NCBI GenBank assembly: GCA_900543105.1 | Contig: UQQA01000001.1 | Span: 1-64,000 of the forward strand | Direction of reading: 5' to 3' | Length of the DNA stretch: 64,000 nt | From: an uncultured Ruminococcus sp. | Lineage (GTDB): Bacteria > Bacillota > Clostridia > Oscillospirales > Ruminococcaceae | Notes under the pieces: generated by a model | What the model was told of the DNA's origin: nothing | Seen by the model: the letters and a program-made list of their open reading frames with translations, nothing else | Database searches by the model: none | Position numbers and translations under genes: made by a program | Part shown: positions 18,526 through 26,804 of the stretch, one piece after another | Numbering within the stretch: position 1 is the first letter of the stretch | Layout of the letters: every line of letters begins with the position of its first letter

Positions 18526-18904
18526 CGGCTGACACCTCCAATCCCGCTTTATTTTTACGTTTGCATATGATTATTGCAATAACTGTGGCGATACCCACAA
18601 CAACGACAACTCCACCCATGATACACAGAACCAGCACCCAATTATCCGTCAGCCATTTTACCGCTGCAATGATTCCGTAGGTAACTGCCCACAGGGCGAC
18701 AAACAGAATCAGGCGAATGAGCCAATGAAAGAAAGAACCGCTTGTGCTGCCGTCAATCATCCCGCCGCTGTACATATCGCCGACGCAACGGTAAGCAACA
18801 GCGTATGCAGCGGCACCGATCACAGCCAAAATCAGATACTCCCAGTACCATTCTATAGGGAGTCCCAAAGGGTCGGTCAGTATTTCGAATATAAACTTAA
18901 ACAC
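18497..18904 (-). CDS. Small integral membrane protein between hsdM and hsdS
   Basis: 135 aa from GTG 18904 preceded by AAAGGAGGT. Three hydrophobic segments are evident (about residues 22-42, 62-85, 90-113), the last followed by a basic KRKNK stretch and an acidic tail inside the cell. Its end overlaps the true hsdS start, so it belongs to the operon. A membrane protein inside a type I restriction operon is unusual. No family recognised. Confidence 0.75.
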   Translation of the reverse strand: MFKFIFEILTDPLGLPIEWYWEYLILAVIGAAAYAVAYRCVGDMYSGGMIDGSTSGSFFHWLIRLILFVALWAVTYGIIAAVKWLTDNWVLVLCIMGGVVVVVGIATVIAIIICKRKNKAGLEVSADENNERQRN

Positions 18905-18919
18905 CCTCGCAGACCTCCT

Positions 18920-21022
18920 TTACTCGAACAACTTCGCCACACGCTCAGTCACGGAAAGTTCCAATTCCTTAAATCTGGTCTCAAGTTCCTCGCTCGGCGT
19001 AGATGGCTGATATTTATAGAAATACCGTGTGAAAGGGATCTCCGCGCCGGTTTTGATAACAGGCTTCTTTGCACCGAGGTTCTCCTCAAAGAATGCGGTG
19101 GCATCCGGGATGTGCGGCAGGACTTCTCTTGCCATATAATCCTCAATGCTTTCTTCCCATTTCACCAGCTCGGTGTCCTTGGTTTCCTTATCATAGATGA
19201 TGTTACCCTTGCGGTCACGCTGAATCTCGGCATTCTTGTCCATGATGGAAAGTCCGTCTGCGATTTTCTCAATCAACTTTTTATCTGCCGTCACGGAGGA
19301 AAGGACTTTCGTCAGCACAGGCAGGAATGCCGCCGGAGAATTATAAACCTGCTCCGAAACCGCCGCTTTCAGTGCAGAGACAATTGCTTCATAAACAAGC
19401 TGGTTATTCTGATAAGCTTCCAGCTTTTTCTGATCTTTGCCGGTCAGTTCTTCAGCATTTTCCAGCTCGTCCACCTTGGCCTGGTCATAGAGAGAAGAAA
19501 GCGCACCTTTGGACAGCATGGCTTCCATGCGTTCCTCCGTAATGGCATAGCTACGCTGGAGGGGCTGCATGACCGTATATTCCCGGTAAATGAACTCCTC
19601 ATTATTATAAATCTTGCAATATTCATTATCCGTAAAGTCTGCATAAAGCCGCGTTACAGCACTGCGATCTTCCGAAGAAATTTCGTTTTTCTTATCGCCC
19701 AGAGCCTTACGCAGTTTTTTGTAGAATGTTGAGGCATCGATCAGCTGAATCTTGCCCTTGCGTTCAGCCCGCTTGTTCTTGGAAAGCACCCAAATATATG
19801 TAGCAATACCGGTGTTATAAAACAGGTCATTGGGCAGTGCAATGATGGCTTCGATCAGATCGTTTTCCAGCATCCAACGGCGGATCTGGCTCTCACCAGA
19901 TGCATTCCCGCCGGAGAACAGCGGACTGCCGTTTTCGATGATAGCGGCACGGCCAAAGTTATCGTCCATTTTGTCGATGGCAGACTGCAAAAACAGCATC
20001 TGCATATCGCCAGAGCCGGGCAGTCCCGCACCCCAACGACCATCGAAGCCCTTCTGATATTCTGCGTTGACGGCATCCTCAACGCCTTCGGCGGCATCTT
20101 TACCGCCCCATGCAGTACCAAACGGCGGATTTTCAAGCACAAAGCGCATTTTGGTGGACTTGAAACGGTCGGCTTTCATGGTGTCCTGATAGCAGATATT
20201 TTCGGCATTCTGTCCCTTGATGAGCATCTCTGCAAGGCACATAGCGTAAGACTCCGGGTTGATCTCCTGCCCGAACAGTCGCACATCGGCAGAGGGATTA
20301 TAACGCTTGATGAAATTGTACCCGGTGGAGAGCATACCGCCCGTGCCGCAGGCCTGATCCAATATGGTGATGACCTTGCCATCGTCAAAGATATCATCGC
20401 AGCCTTCGGCAAGCAGAATATTGACCATCAGCTTGATAATATCTCGCCCAGTGTAGTGATCACCGGCCTCGGCGTTTTCAGAAAACTTACGGATCAGTTC
20501 CTCAAAAATGTATCCCATCTTCACATTGTCGATGGTGCGAGGATTGAGATCAAGCTCGGAGAACGCCTTGATGACGGAAAGCAGACGGTTATTCTTATCC
20601 ATCTTGTCGATTTCTTCACCGAAGTTCAGACCGCGCTCCTTGGACATCAGAATTTCCAGCACGTTTGCAGAGAAACCCTGCAGATAACTCTTGAAATTGT
20701 CGGCAATGTGGTCTGCGTCATTTACAAGTTCTGCAAGGTCAAACTCACTGGTGTTATAAAACTGGAAGCCGGAAATACGGTACATCGCCTTTGCCGGGAA
20801 ATTCGGGTTTGCTTTGAACTGGTCGACAACCTTACGCTTTGTAGGTGCAAGTGCACACTCAAAACGGCGGATAATGGTCATCGGAATGATAACATCCTTA
20901 TATTTATCGCTTCTATATGGTCCACGCAGTTTGTTTGCGATAGACCAGATAAAGTTTACTTCTGTAGAAACATCAATAGGGGAATCATCCCACATTGCGT
21001 CAATTACGCTGTTTTCTGGCAT
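18920..21022 (-). CDS. hsdM: Type I DNA methyltransferase HsdM
   Basis: 700 aa, longer than the usual 480-550. HsdM makes N6-methyladenine at the sequence read by HsdS. SAM-binding motif I is DQACGTGG near residue 224 and the catalytic NPPF motif is near residue 299 (VLENPPFGTAW). The C-terminal 200 residues carry an extra helical region with 'LTGKDQKKLEAYQNNQLVY' and end in a coiled region that contacts HsdS in this family. The start ATG has GAGGAG upstream. It lies 58 bases after the AAA_13 gene. Confidence 0.95.
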   Translation of the reverse strand: MPENSVIDAMWDDSPIDVSTEVNFIWSIANKLRGPYRSDKYKDVIIPMTIIRRFECALAPTKRKVVDQFKANPNFPAKAMYRISGFQFYNTSEFDLAELVNDADHIADNFKSYLQGFSANVLEILMSKERGLNFGEEIDKMDKNNRLLSVIKAFSELDLNPRTIDNVKMGYIFEELIRKFSENAEAGDHYTGRDIIKLMVNILLAEGCDDIFDDGKVITILDQACGTGGMLSTGYNFIKRYNPSADVRLFGQEINPESYAMCLAEMLIKGQNAENICYQDTMKADRFKSTKMRFVLENPPFGTAWGGKDAAEGVEDAVNAEYQKGFDGRWGAGLPGSGDMQMLFLQSAIDKMDDNFGRAAIIENGSPLFSGGNASGESQIRRWMLENDLIEAIIALPNDLFYNTGIATYIWVLSKNKRAERKGKIQLIDASTFYKKLRKALGDKKNEISSEDRSAVTRLYADFTDNEYCKIYNNEEFIYREYTVMQPLQRSYAITEERMEAMLSKGALSSLYDQAKVDELENAEELTGKDQKKLEAYQNNQLVYEAIVSALKAAVSEQVYNSPAAFLPVLTKVLSSVTADKKLIEKIADGLSIMDKNAEIQRDRKGNIIYDKETKDTELVKWEESIEDYMAREVLPHIPDATAFFEENLGAKKPVIKTGAEIPFTRYFYKYQPSTPSEELETRFKELELSVTERVAKLFE

Positions 21023-21080
21023 TTTTTATTCTCCTCAGTTTGTCGTTATTTTACATTTTATACTCGAATATGTTCCATTA

Positions 21081-23375
21081 TCAGAACTTTGCCTTGTTTG
21101 TCATCATGTTGTAGTGCTGGCTTTGTTCCAAGGCTTCAAATATCATCTTGAATACCCTCTTATATGCTTCGACGTCATCGTAGTCCTCCACATAATTGAG
21201 ACCGTCGCTGATACCGTTGGGGTTATTGATATAAGCCAGCAGTGAAGAAGCAAGCTGATAATCAGTCATATCAGGCTGGCCGTCTTCGACTGGCTTGATG
21301 AATTTTTCGCGGTTCTCCTTTTTTTCCAGAACGAGCTCACGGAGGTCGCTACCTTCGTAGCCGCAGAGCTGAAGAAAGTAATACTCCAGAATACGGCGCA
21401 TCACATTTAGTGCTGGAATTGTGGACTGCAAATCTCGGAGTTCTTCCCAAAGGGCTGCATAGGAGTTCTGGACAGGATTATAGTTTTCCTGCTCCGAAGG
21501 AATTTCCTTGCTCTGACGGACACAGAGCTTTACGGTCGAAATATTATCGCTCTTACGGATTATGTAGAAAGAAGTGCAAAGATAATAAGAGATTTGCTGG
21601 TAAGTGATCTCACGATGAAAGTACACGTTGTGCGTTAGAATGAATAGCTGCTTGATGTAGTCACCAGGCACCTGCGGATTCAGGTATTCGGTATTGTTTC
21701 GGCAAACATTGATCATCTCTCTTACAATAGAGCTGACAATGAACAGTGCTGTGCTATCCATACTGGACACAGGGTCATCAATAACGACAATCTTATCCTT
21801 GATCTCCTTGTTGTTCTTGCTACCGCGAACCAGATGGTAGAAATACAGGAATGCAATAAAATTCCGTTCACCTTCACTTAGGTTCTCGGCAACAGAATTG
21901 TCATTACGAATGATTTCGTAGGCATTCTCTTCATCCGCCTTGGCACGAATGCTGAAGCCTTGGAATCCGGACTCGCGGAGAATCTTATTGATACTGTCGA
22001 TTGCTGCTTCCGTATTTGCATTATGCTTATTCAGCTCAGAGATTTCTTTTGTCAGATCAGAGATTTCCTTGCGAAGTTGAATTCCGTGGGCTGTTATTTC
22101 TTTAAGTTCCTTATTCAAACGTGTAACTTCGTCATTGTATTTTTTCACTTCATCAGCAAGCAAATAGGCGAGATGCTGCATAATTGCCATTTTGCATTTT
22201 GCTTTGCTTGTTTTCTTTTCATTGACTACATCATTGTTTGACTTGATTACCTTATTGATGTCGTCGATGATGCCGCCAATTTCAAGAAGAAGTGTGTCAG
22301 TATCTTCAAGAGAGACGGTGGTGGCTGGGTCTTTGCACTTATCAGCAATGCGCTGACGGTTGATTTTAAAACTGCTCTCAAGCAGCGCAATTTTTTCCTG
22401 ATAAGTTTTCAGGTTGATAGTTTCAAGAACATCAGTCATGTTCGCCTTTAGTTCACGGACGATCTCTGCGGTTTCAACTTCATATGTAGTCTTGAATTGA
22501 CTGAGCTCACGAATTTCCTGTTGATACTGCGCATCAAAGCATGTCGCAATATCCGTTTCAAAAGAAGTTGGTAAAGTCTGCTGACAATAAGGACATTTTC
22601 CAGCTGCTGCGGCAGAATAGTGGGCATGACCTTCGCGAACCCATGAAGAAGCCGAAATACCTAACGCTTTCATAAAGTTCGCAAACGGGGTGTCGCTGCT
22701 ACTGACAATTATCATGTCCAAAAGCTCCTTTCCTGGCAGACCGCCGTAGGTGGCTTTTGAACCAGCACGCTTGAATTCCGGATAAGTTCTTGCTGTATCA
22801 TCGAAAGCAACATCGTAGAGCTGCTCAAGTTTTGCAATGTCCATTTTGGTCGGAGATTTTTCGGCAAGGACTGCATCTGTAAAGCTCTTTTTCTGCTTTT
22901 TGCCATCCATGCATTTTTCAAAGCGCTTCCGAATATCAGCAGTGGTCGTGAAGCAAGTTTCCTGAAGCCCTATCATTGTGGCATCTATACCATTTTTTTT
23001 GGCCATGTAGTCTTCAAGTGCTTTTGTGCGTTCGTCAGACTTTTCTTTTTTCTTTTCAGTCAATTCGGCAATCTTCTTCTTTGCCTCAATATCTTCTTCA
23101 CCGAAGATAAAGACACCAGCCAAATCTCCGTAATTTTTAAAGTTGTCGTTTATGAAGTCTTGATTATAAACGAGGACATCGTAATCGTTACGGGTCTTCC
23201 CATCGGCCCACTCAACGCCATCATCCTCGTCAATGGAGTGAGCGATGGATGACTTTCCAACGCCGTTATTGCCATAGAAGAAGTTTATAAAAGTGAGATT
23301 GGTGACCGGCATATTTGAAAAAGTGGCGCGATCGAGAGTGATTTTCGTAATAGCCGAAGGAATCTTTCTCTGCAT
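21081..23375 (-). CDS. AAA_13-family coiled-coil ATPase, possibly RloC/PrrC-like
   Basis: 764 aa from ATG 23375, which has GAAAGG nine bases upstream. Walker A GNNGVGKSS is near residue 37, the ABC signature NLSEGERNF and Walker B 'VVIDDPVSSMDSTALF' are in the C-terminal third. Between them lie long coiled coils with a CPYC pair near residue 262 that could form a Rad50-type zinc hook. PrrC and RloC, tRNA anticodon nucleases tied to type I restriction, share this architecture. A C-terminal RRILE pair and late His are present, but the nuclease triad cannot be confirmed by eye. It directly precedes hsdM, which fits a restriction back-up role. Confidence 0.8.
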   Translation of the reverse strand: MQRKIPSAITKITLDRATFSNMPVTNLTFINFFYGNNGVGKSSIAHSIDEDDGVEWADGKTRNDYDVLVYNQDFINDNFKNYGDLAGVFIFGEEDIEAKKKIAELTEKKKEKSDERTKALEDYMAKKNGIDATMIGLQETCFTTTADIRKRFEKCMDGKKQKKSFTDAVLAEKSPTKMDIAKLEQLYDVAFDDTARTYPEFKRAGSKATYGGLPGKELLDMIIVSSSDTPFANFMKALGISASSWVREGHAHYSAAAAGKCPYCQQTLPTSFETDIATCFDAQYQQEIRELSQFKTTYEVETAEIVRELKANMTDVLETINLKTYQEKIALLESSFKINRQRIADKCKDPATTVSLEDTDTLLLEIGGIIDDINKVIKSNNDVVNEKKTSKAKCKMAIMQHLAYLLADEVKKYNDEVTRLNKELKEITAHGIQLRKEISDLTKEISELNKHNANTEAAIDSINKILRESGFQGFSIRAKADEENAYEIIRNDNSVAENLSEGERNFIAFLYFYHLVRGSKNNKEIKDKIVVIDDPVSSMDSTALFIVSSIVREMINVCRNNTEYLNPQVPGDYIKQLFILTHNVYFHREITYQQISYYLCTSFYIIRKSDNISTVKLCVRQSKEIPSEQENYNPVQNSYAALWEELRDLQSTIPALNVMRRILEYYFLQLCGYEGSDLRELVLEKKENREKFIKPVEDGQPDMTDYQLASSLLAYINNPNGISDGLNYVEDYDDVEAYKRVFKMIFEALEQSQHYNMMTNKAKF

Positions 23376-23489
23376 ATATCCCATACCTTTCTTTGTTTAG
23401 TTTTGAAAGCGACATTCGCGGATTCACTAGTCCACTTCGAAAATCTTGAACATGTAGCTCTTATCCACTTTATAAAATGTGAGCTTGCT

Positions 23490-23561
23490 TTATTTTATTC
23501 GAGTACGAACGGTACCCAGACTAATGTTGAGGTGTGCCGCTATGTCTTTAAGTTTTTCCAT
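23490..23561 (-). other. 23-codon helix-turn-helix micro-ORF or remnant
   Basis: On the minus strand a 23-aa frame reads 'MEKLKDIAAHLNISLGTVR' and ends TRIK, a neat helix-turn-helix unit. There is no clear ribosome site. It lies in the 250-base gap between the AAA_13 gene and the unknown gene upstream. It may be what is left of a larger regulator. Confidence 0.3.
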
Positions 23562-23635
23562 TTTTAACAGTAACTTATTCGTGTTCGCATTTCATTATAC
23601 TTTCTCCGTTTCTTTCTGTGTCTGTATTCAATGAT

Positions 23636-24298
23636 TTAGAGCTTGAATACATTGTACCCGTGCTGCTCGAAAACTTCTATCATGTTTATTTTCTTTATAG
23701 ACCAATGCGTCCGGCAGAGTTCGTTATAATACCTAGCACCGTCAATGCACAAATCTTCAGCCATATCGATCAATATTTGTTGTGGGAAGGTGTTCAGAAT
23801 TTGAAAGTAAACTTTGATCCCATTGTCCTGAATTTTTATATCATTCACATAGCCATAATAAGCCATGTGGTTCGGATCGGTTTTTGAGAAATTATGATTC
23901 TCGCTGCAGAACAGCGCCGGAAATGTTTTTATAATCTGAATTGCTTCAGGTGTCAACGAGGCGCATTGCGCTTTCATTTCTTCTGAAGTGCATTCGGTCA
24001 AGGTGCGGTTCTTTGGCATTATGAATGTCGGCTGGTCGTATTTTTCATCACCGAGGACAAACAGGTTGAAACAGTCATAATTGAATGTCACACTTTGTGG
24101 AGCGGTTAATCTGTTATTAGGTTGAAAGCCATTCATGATCAAAATTGTTTGCTTGACTGTTGTATCGAAATGTTCCACATGGCCAATCTGGGTGTTACCA
24201 CTTCCTTCTTGTTTGAACTCCAAAGGCGTTGACCGTCCGGGACTTACTATCTGCAGAGGTTGACTGCTCGAAGTTACTATCTTATTGTCTTTTTCCAT
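23636..24298 (-). CDS. Unrecognised 220-aa protein with GNTQIGH motif
   Basis: 220 aa. A low-complexity N-terminus (residues 1-30) leads to 'GSGNTQIGHVEHFD' near residue 32-45, followed by a folded domain with Trp, Cys and aromatic residues and no transmembrane segment. The same kind of motif ends the protein encoded just upstream (HGDNNTQIGHIERYH), so the two probably share a partner or assemble together. AAGGAG precedes the ATG, four bases after the upstream stop. Similar G(D)NNxQIG motifs occur in multi-gene conflict systems, but no exact family can be named. Confidence 0.75.
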   Translation of the reverse strand: MEKDNKIVTSSSQPLQIVSPGRSTPLEFKQEGSGNTQIGHVEHFDTTVKQTILIMNGFQPNNRLTAPQSVTFNYDCFNLFVLGDEKYDQPTFIMPKNRTLTECTSEEMKAQCASLTPEAIQIIKTFPALFCSENHNFSKTDPNHMAYYGYVNDIKIQDNGIKVYFQILNTFPQQILIDMAEDLCIDGARYYNELCRTHWSIKKINMIEVFEQHGYNVFKL

Positions 24299-24302
24299 TG
24301 TG

Positions 24303-25175
24303 TCAATTCTCCTTATTGTCGGCGTGATAGCGTTCTATGTGGCCGATTTGAGTATTGTTATCTCCGTGCTGCGTGAAGTTGAACACAAACGGATGGTTCA
24401 CGGTCTGCTGAACAGTCTGAGGCTGTGGTTCCTTGTAGATTTCGGTTTCGACAGACTCGGCATCTCCATCGACAGAAGATTCTTTTTCCTTCAATTCTGG
24501 AACTTTCACGATCAGTTCATCAAGGACGCCTTCACCCATATTCGCTACATAGTTTCGTTTGCCACCGCCTTGTGAGGGACACCACTCATCATAAGTCATC
24601 TGACCTACAGTATTATCTTTTTGGAAAACAACTGCATAGTGCCATACTCCAAGCAAGAGAGACGGGAGGTACACTTCTGATAGGTCGCCAAATGCGGCTT
24701 TTTTGATTTTTTCATCATTCTCGCCTATGAAGAACTCATCCTGTTCCGGAATAGACTGATCCTTTTGGATGAGATCGATGAGAGCCTTAACCAGTAGCTC
24801 ATGCTTTCGAACTGCTGTGCCAGTGTCGAGAAAATCCTGTATAAAAGCAGTCATAGGTTTCAACGCTTCTTGGTATGAGGTTTTTATACGAGAATCAAAT
24901 GTGCGAACCTCTGGTGTATCGCCAAACGGTAGATACGTTCCATCGGAGATCTTGCACGACTTATAGTCGTTTGTTTTTCCTTTATTCAGCCCATTTTTCG
25001 GTACCTGATAATTAGGGTTGATGACCTTGATTAGCCCTATCAAAACCTCAGGATCAGAGAGACCATCCCTCTCGCCATTATAGTGTTCTCTTACTTTAAC
25101 TCGCTGCTTTAGTGCTTGCAATACCAAGGTGAAGAAAGTGCCTCCACAAAGGCGGGGATAAACGCAATTTGACAC
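24303..25175 (-). CDS. Unrecognised 290-aa protein, first gene of the defence operon
   Basis: 290 aa from GTG 25175, with GGAGGAG six bases before it. The N-terminus 'CVYPRLCGGTFFTLVLQAL' followed by 'YNGERDGLSDPEVLIGLIK' is distinctive, then a mainly helical domain ('SYQEALKPMTAFIQDFL'). A Glu/Pro/Gln-rich linker leads to the C-terminal 'QHGDNNTQIGHIERYH'. The protein is soluble. It is co-directional with and immediately before the 220-aa gene that carries the same motif. Function unknown; an inferred role is sensing or adaptor in a defence module. Confidence 0.75.
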   Translation of the reverse strand: MSNCVYPRLCGGTFFTLVLQALKQRVKVREHYNGERDGLSDPEVLIGLIKVINPNYQVPKNGLNKGKTNDYKSCKISDGTYLPFGDTPEVRTFDSRIKTSYQEALKPMTAFIQDFLDTGTAVRKHELLVKALIDLIQKDQSIPEQDEFFIGENDEKIKKAAFGDLSEVYLPSLLLGVWHYAVVFQKDNTVGQMTYDEWCPSQGGGKRNYVANMGEGVLDELIVKVPELKEKESSVDGDAESVETEIYKEPQPQTVQQTVNHPFVFNFTQHGDNNTQIGHIERYHADNKEN

Positions 25176-25262
25176 AGTTCACTCCTCCAATTTACTCTAT
25201 TTTCACAGAAATGAGGGTTTGGGTGATGAATACCATAACCTTAAAAAAATCTATTAAATCAT

Positions 25263-25291
25263 ATTATATCACAGAAAATTCCAAATTACAA
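25263..25291 (-). promoter_or_regulatory. Predicted promoter of the defence operon
   Basis: On the minus strand TTGTAA (25286-25291) and TATAAT (25263-25268) are 17 bases apart, about 88 bases before the GTG of the first gene. The nine or more genes that follow have gaps mostly under 60 bases, so this may drive the whole set down to mcrC. Confidence 0.6.
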
Positions 25292-25502
25292 TCTTTTAAG
25301 TCAAATTCAATGTTATAAAACAATGGATTTTCACATTTTTTAAAATAAAACCCTCAGAACCTAAAGAACCTTACGAACTATGGCAGCCGAACTTCAGAAC
25401 GATAGGATAGTATTGTAAGAAAACACATAAATTTGGTCATTCACAGGAGGAAAGCAAGAAAAATGTAAATTTGTATTTAAGTGACAATTAATTCCACTAT
25501 GT

Positions 25503-25736
25503 TTGACATATCAAAGGTCTTTAACTCTTTGATATAAACCACCATTGCCGCACGAATTGATCACCGTGACCCAACGGCAATGGCGGACAATAGAACAGTA
25601 CAGCTGCCTTGTGGGTAGGTTAGCTGCAATCCGAAACGGAGAACTCCGTTTGGACTGCGGTTGGGTTTCCTATACCCTTTTTGGGCAGCACTCATGAGTC
25701 CTCCGTTTCGAGAAATCGAAAATCGGAGGACTTTTT
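25503..25736 (+). promoter_or_regulatory. Structured leader of the first prophage gene; ribosome site buried in a hairpin
   Basis: From left to right: the palindrome TATCAAAG-N10-CTTTGATA (25509-25534) next to TTGACA (25503-25508); a hairpin CCATTGCCG/CGGCAATGG (25542-25583); AAACGGAG/CTCCGTTT (25634-25651); GGGT/ACCC with TTTTT (25664-25681); and a 15-bp stem AGTCCTCCG...CGGAGGACT with GAAA tetraloop (25697-25732). The 3' arm of the last stem is the Shine-Dalgarno of the next gene and is followed by TTTTT. It can act as terminator, translational lock, or both. Confidence 0.55.
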
Positions 25737-26246
25737 ATGACAAATGATGAAAAACAGTACTACATATTTATCCGTTCCACAGGTGAACGTGTTCCCGTTT
25801 CCAAAGGGGAGTTCAATAACTACTACCGTGAAATCAACGCTTTCAGACAGCGTCAGCAGTACCATGGCAAGTGTGTATGCCCTGCCAAAAAGCGCCTTTC
25901 CTGTGATATGGATTGCTTTACATGCCCGTTCAGGAGAGCCGGCGATGCGATTTCCCTTGATTATTGCATGACCGATGACGAGGGCAACGAAAAGGCGATG
26001 GCTGATACTGTTTCCACATCTTCTCCTCTTATTGAGGATCTTGTGGCTGATCGTATCGTACTTGAATCCCTTGTAGCCCGTCTTACCGAAATTATGCCGC
26101 AGGCACTTGAAATAATTAATATGCGTCTTGATGGTATGACGAATACGGATATTTCTAAAGCAATCGGTATCCCTCGCAAGACCTTTACAGACCGTTGGAA
26201 TAAGGCTGTATCTATCGTAAAGAAAGATTTTCCTAATGTTTTCTAA
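25737..26246 (+). CDS. Sigma-70 region 4-like regulator of the prophage
   Basis: 169 aa. The C-terminal 60 residues form a sigma region 4-type helix-turn-helix ('GMTNTDISKAIGIPRKTF'). The N-terminal half has a Cys cluster, 'CVCPAKKRLSCDMDCFTCP', which could bind metal. Proteins of this type sit first in the early region of clostridial prophages and conjugative elements, and probably turn on the genes downstream. Translation should depend on opening the leader hairpin. Confidence 0.75.
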   Translation: MTNDEKQYYIFIRSTGERVPVSKGEFNNYYREINAFRQRQQYHGKCVCPAKKRLSCDMDCFTCPFRRAGDAISLDYCMTDDEGNEKAMADTVSTSSPLIEDLVADRIVLESLVARLTEIMPQALEIINMRLDGMTNTDISKAIGIPRKTFTDRWNKAVSIVKKDFPNVF

Positions 26247-26338
26247 AAGCTGTGAAAACACTCCGCCAAAACGATATGTTTGTCCGCAATGGGTAGTGAA
26301 GGGGTTCACCGATACTACTCCTTGCGGGAGGTGAGAAT

Positions 26339-26548
26339 ATGGAAGAAGCAAGAAAAGTACAGTCGGCGGATGATGAGCTTATCAGCGTTCTTGCTGATAT
26401 AAGCACAGTATCCAAGCGGCTGGCAAACAAACTTGTTCAGATCAAGCAGCAGAGTAAATCAATGGAAGGAGTGAGAAAGAATGAGCAAATTAAGCGAAAT
26501 AGTACTGATCATCAGAGAATTGTCGGATATTGTATCATCTTTGAATGA
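26339..26548 (+). CDS. Small early prophage protein
   Basis: 69 aa from an ATG preceded by GGGAGGTGAGAAT. The first 45 residues are helical ('LADISTVSKRLANKLVQIKQ'), and the tail overlaps the start of the next gene by 68 bases. It is probably real because of the strong ribosome site and position between two early genes. Function unknown. Confidence 0.5.
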   Translation: MEEARKVQSADDELISVLADISTVSKRLANKLVQIKQQSKSMEGVRKNEQIKRNSTDHQRIVGYCIIFE

Positions 26549-26804
26549 TATCGTGAGCAGGCTGAATGTGCTTTTCTCCACGGAAGATAAGCCAACTATC
26601 CAGAGTGCTGAGCCGAAGAAACTGCCGAAAAAGCAGCTTACTCTTGAGGAAGTCAGAGCCGTATGTGCTGAAAAGTCCCGTGCAGGATTTACTTCAGAAG
26701 TTAAGGCAATAATCGCAAAGCATGGTGCGGACAGGCTTTCGGCTGTAAAACCCGAAGACTATGAGTCCGTCCTCGCAAATGTGGAGGTGTTGGGAAATGC
26801 CTGA
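26481..26804 (+). CDS. Small early prophage protein with SAP-like C-terminus
   Basis: 107 aa. An N-terminal leucine-rich helix pair (about residues 1-35) is followed by a linker and a C-terminal helical unit 'LTLEEVRAVCAEKSRAGF' to 'GADRLSAVKPEDYESVLANV'. This arrangement is common in small phage proteins encoded before DUF2800 and DUF2815. It may bind DNA or a partner protein. GGAGTGAGAAAGA precedes the ATG. Confidence 0.7.
   Translation: MSKLSEIVLIIRELSDIVSSLNDIVSRLNVLFSTEDKPTIQSAEPKKLPKKQLTLEEVRAVCAEKSRAGFTSEVKAIIAKHGADRLSAVKPEDYESVLANVEVLGNA

Noticed and set aside
18497..18904. Membrane protein as an N-terminal extension of HsdS
   Set aside because: It is in a different frame, ends in its own TGA and overlaps the normal HsdS start, so it is a separate gene.
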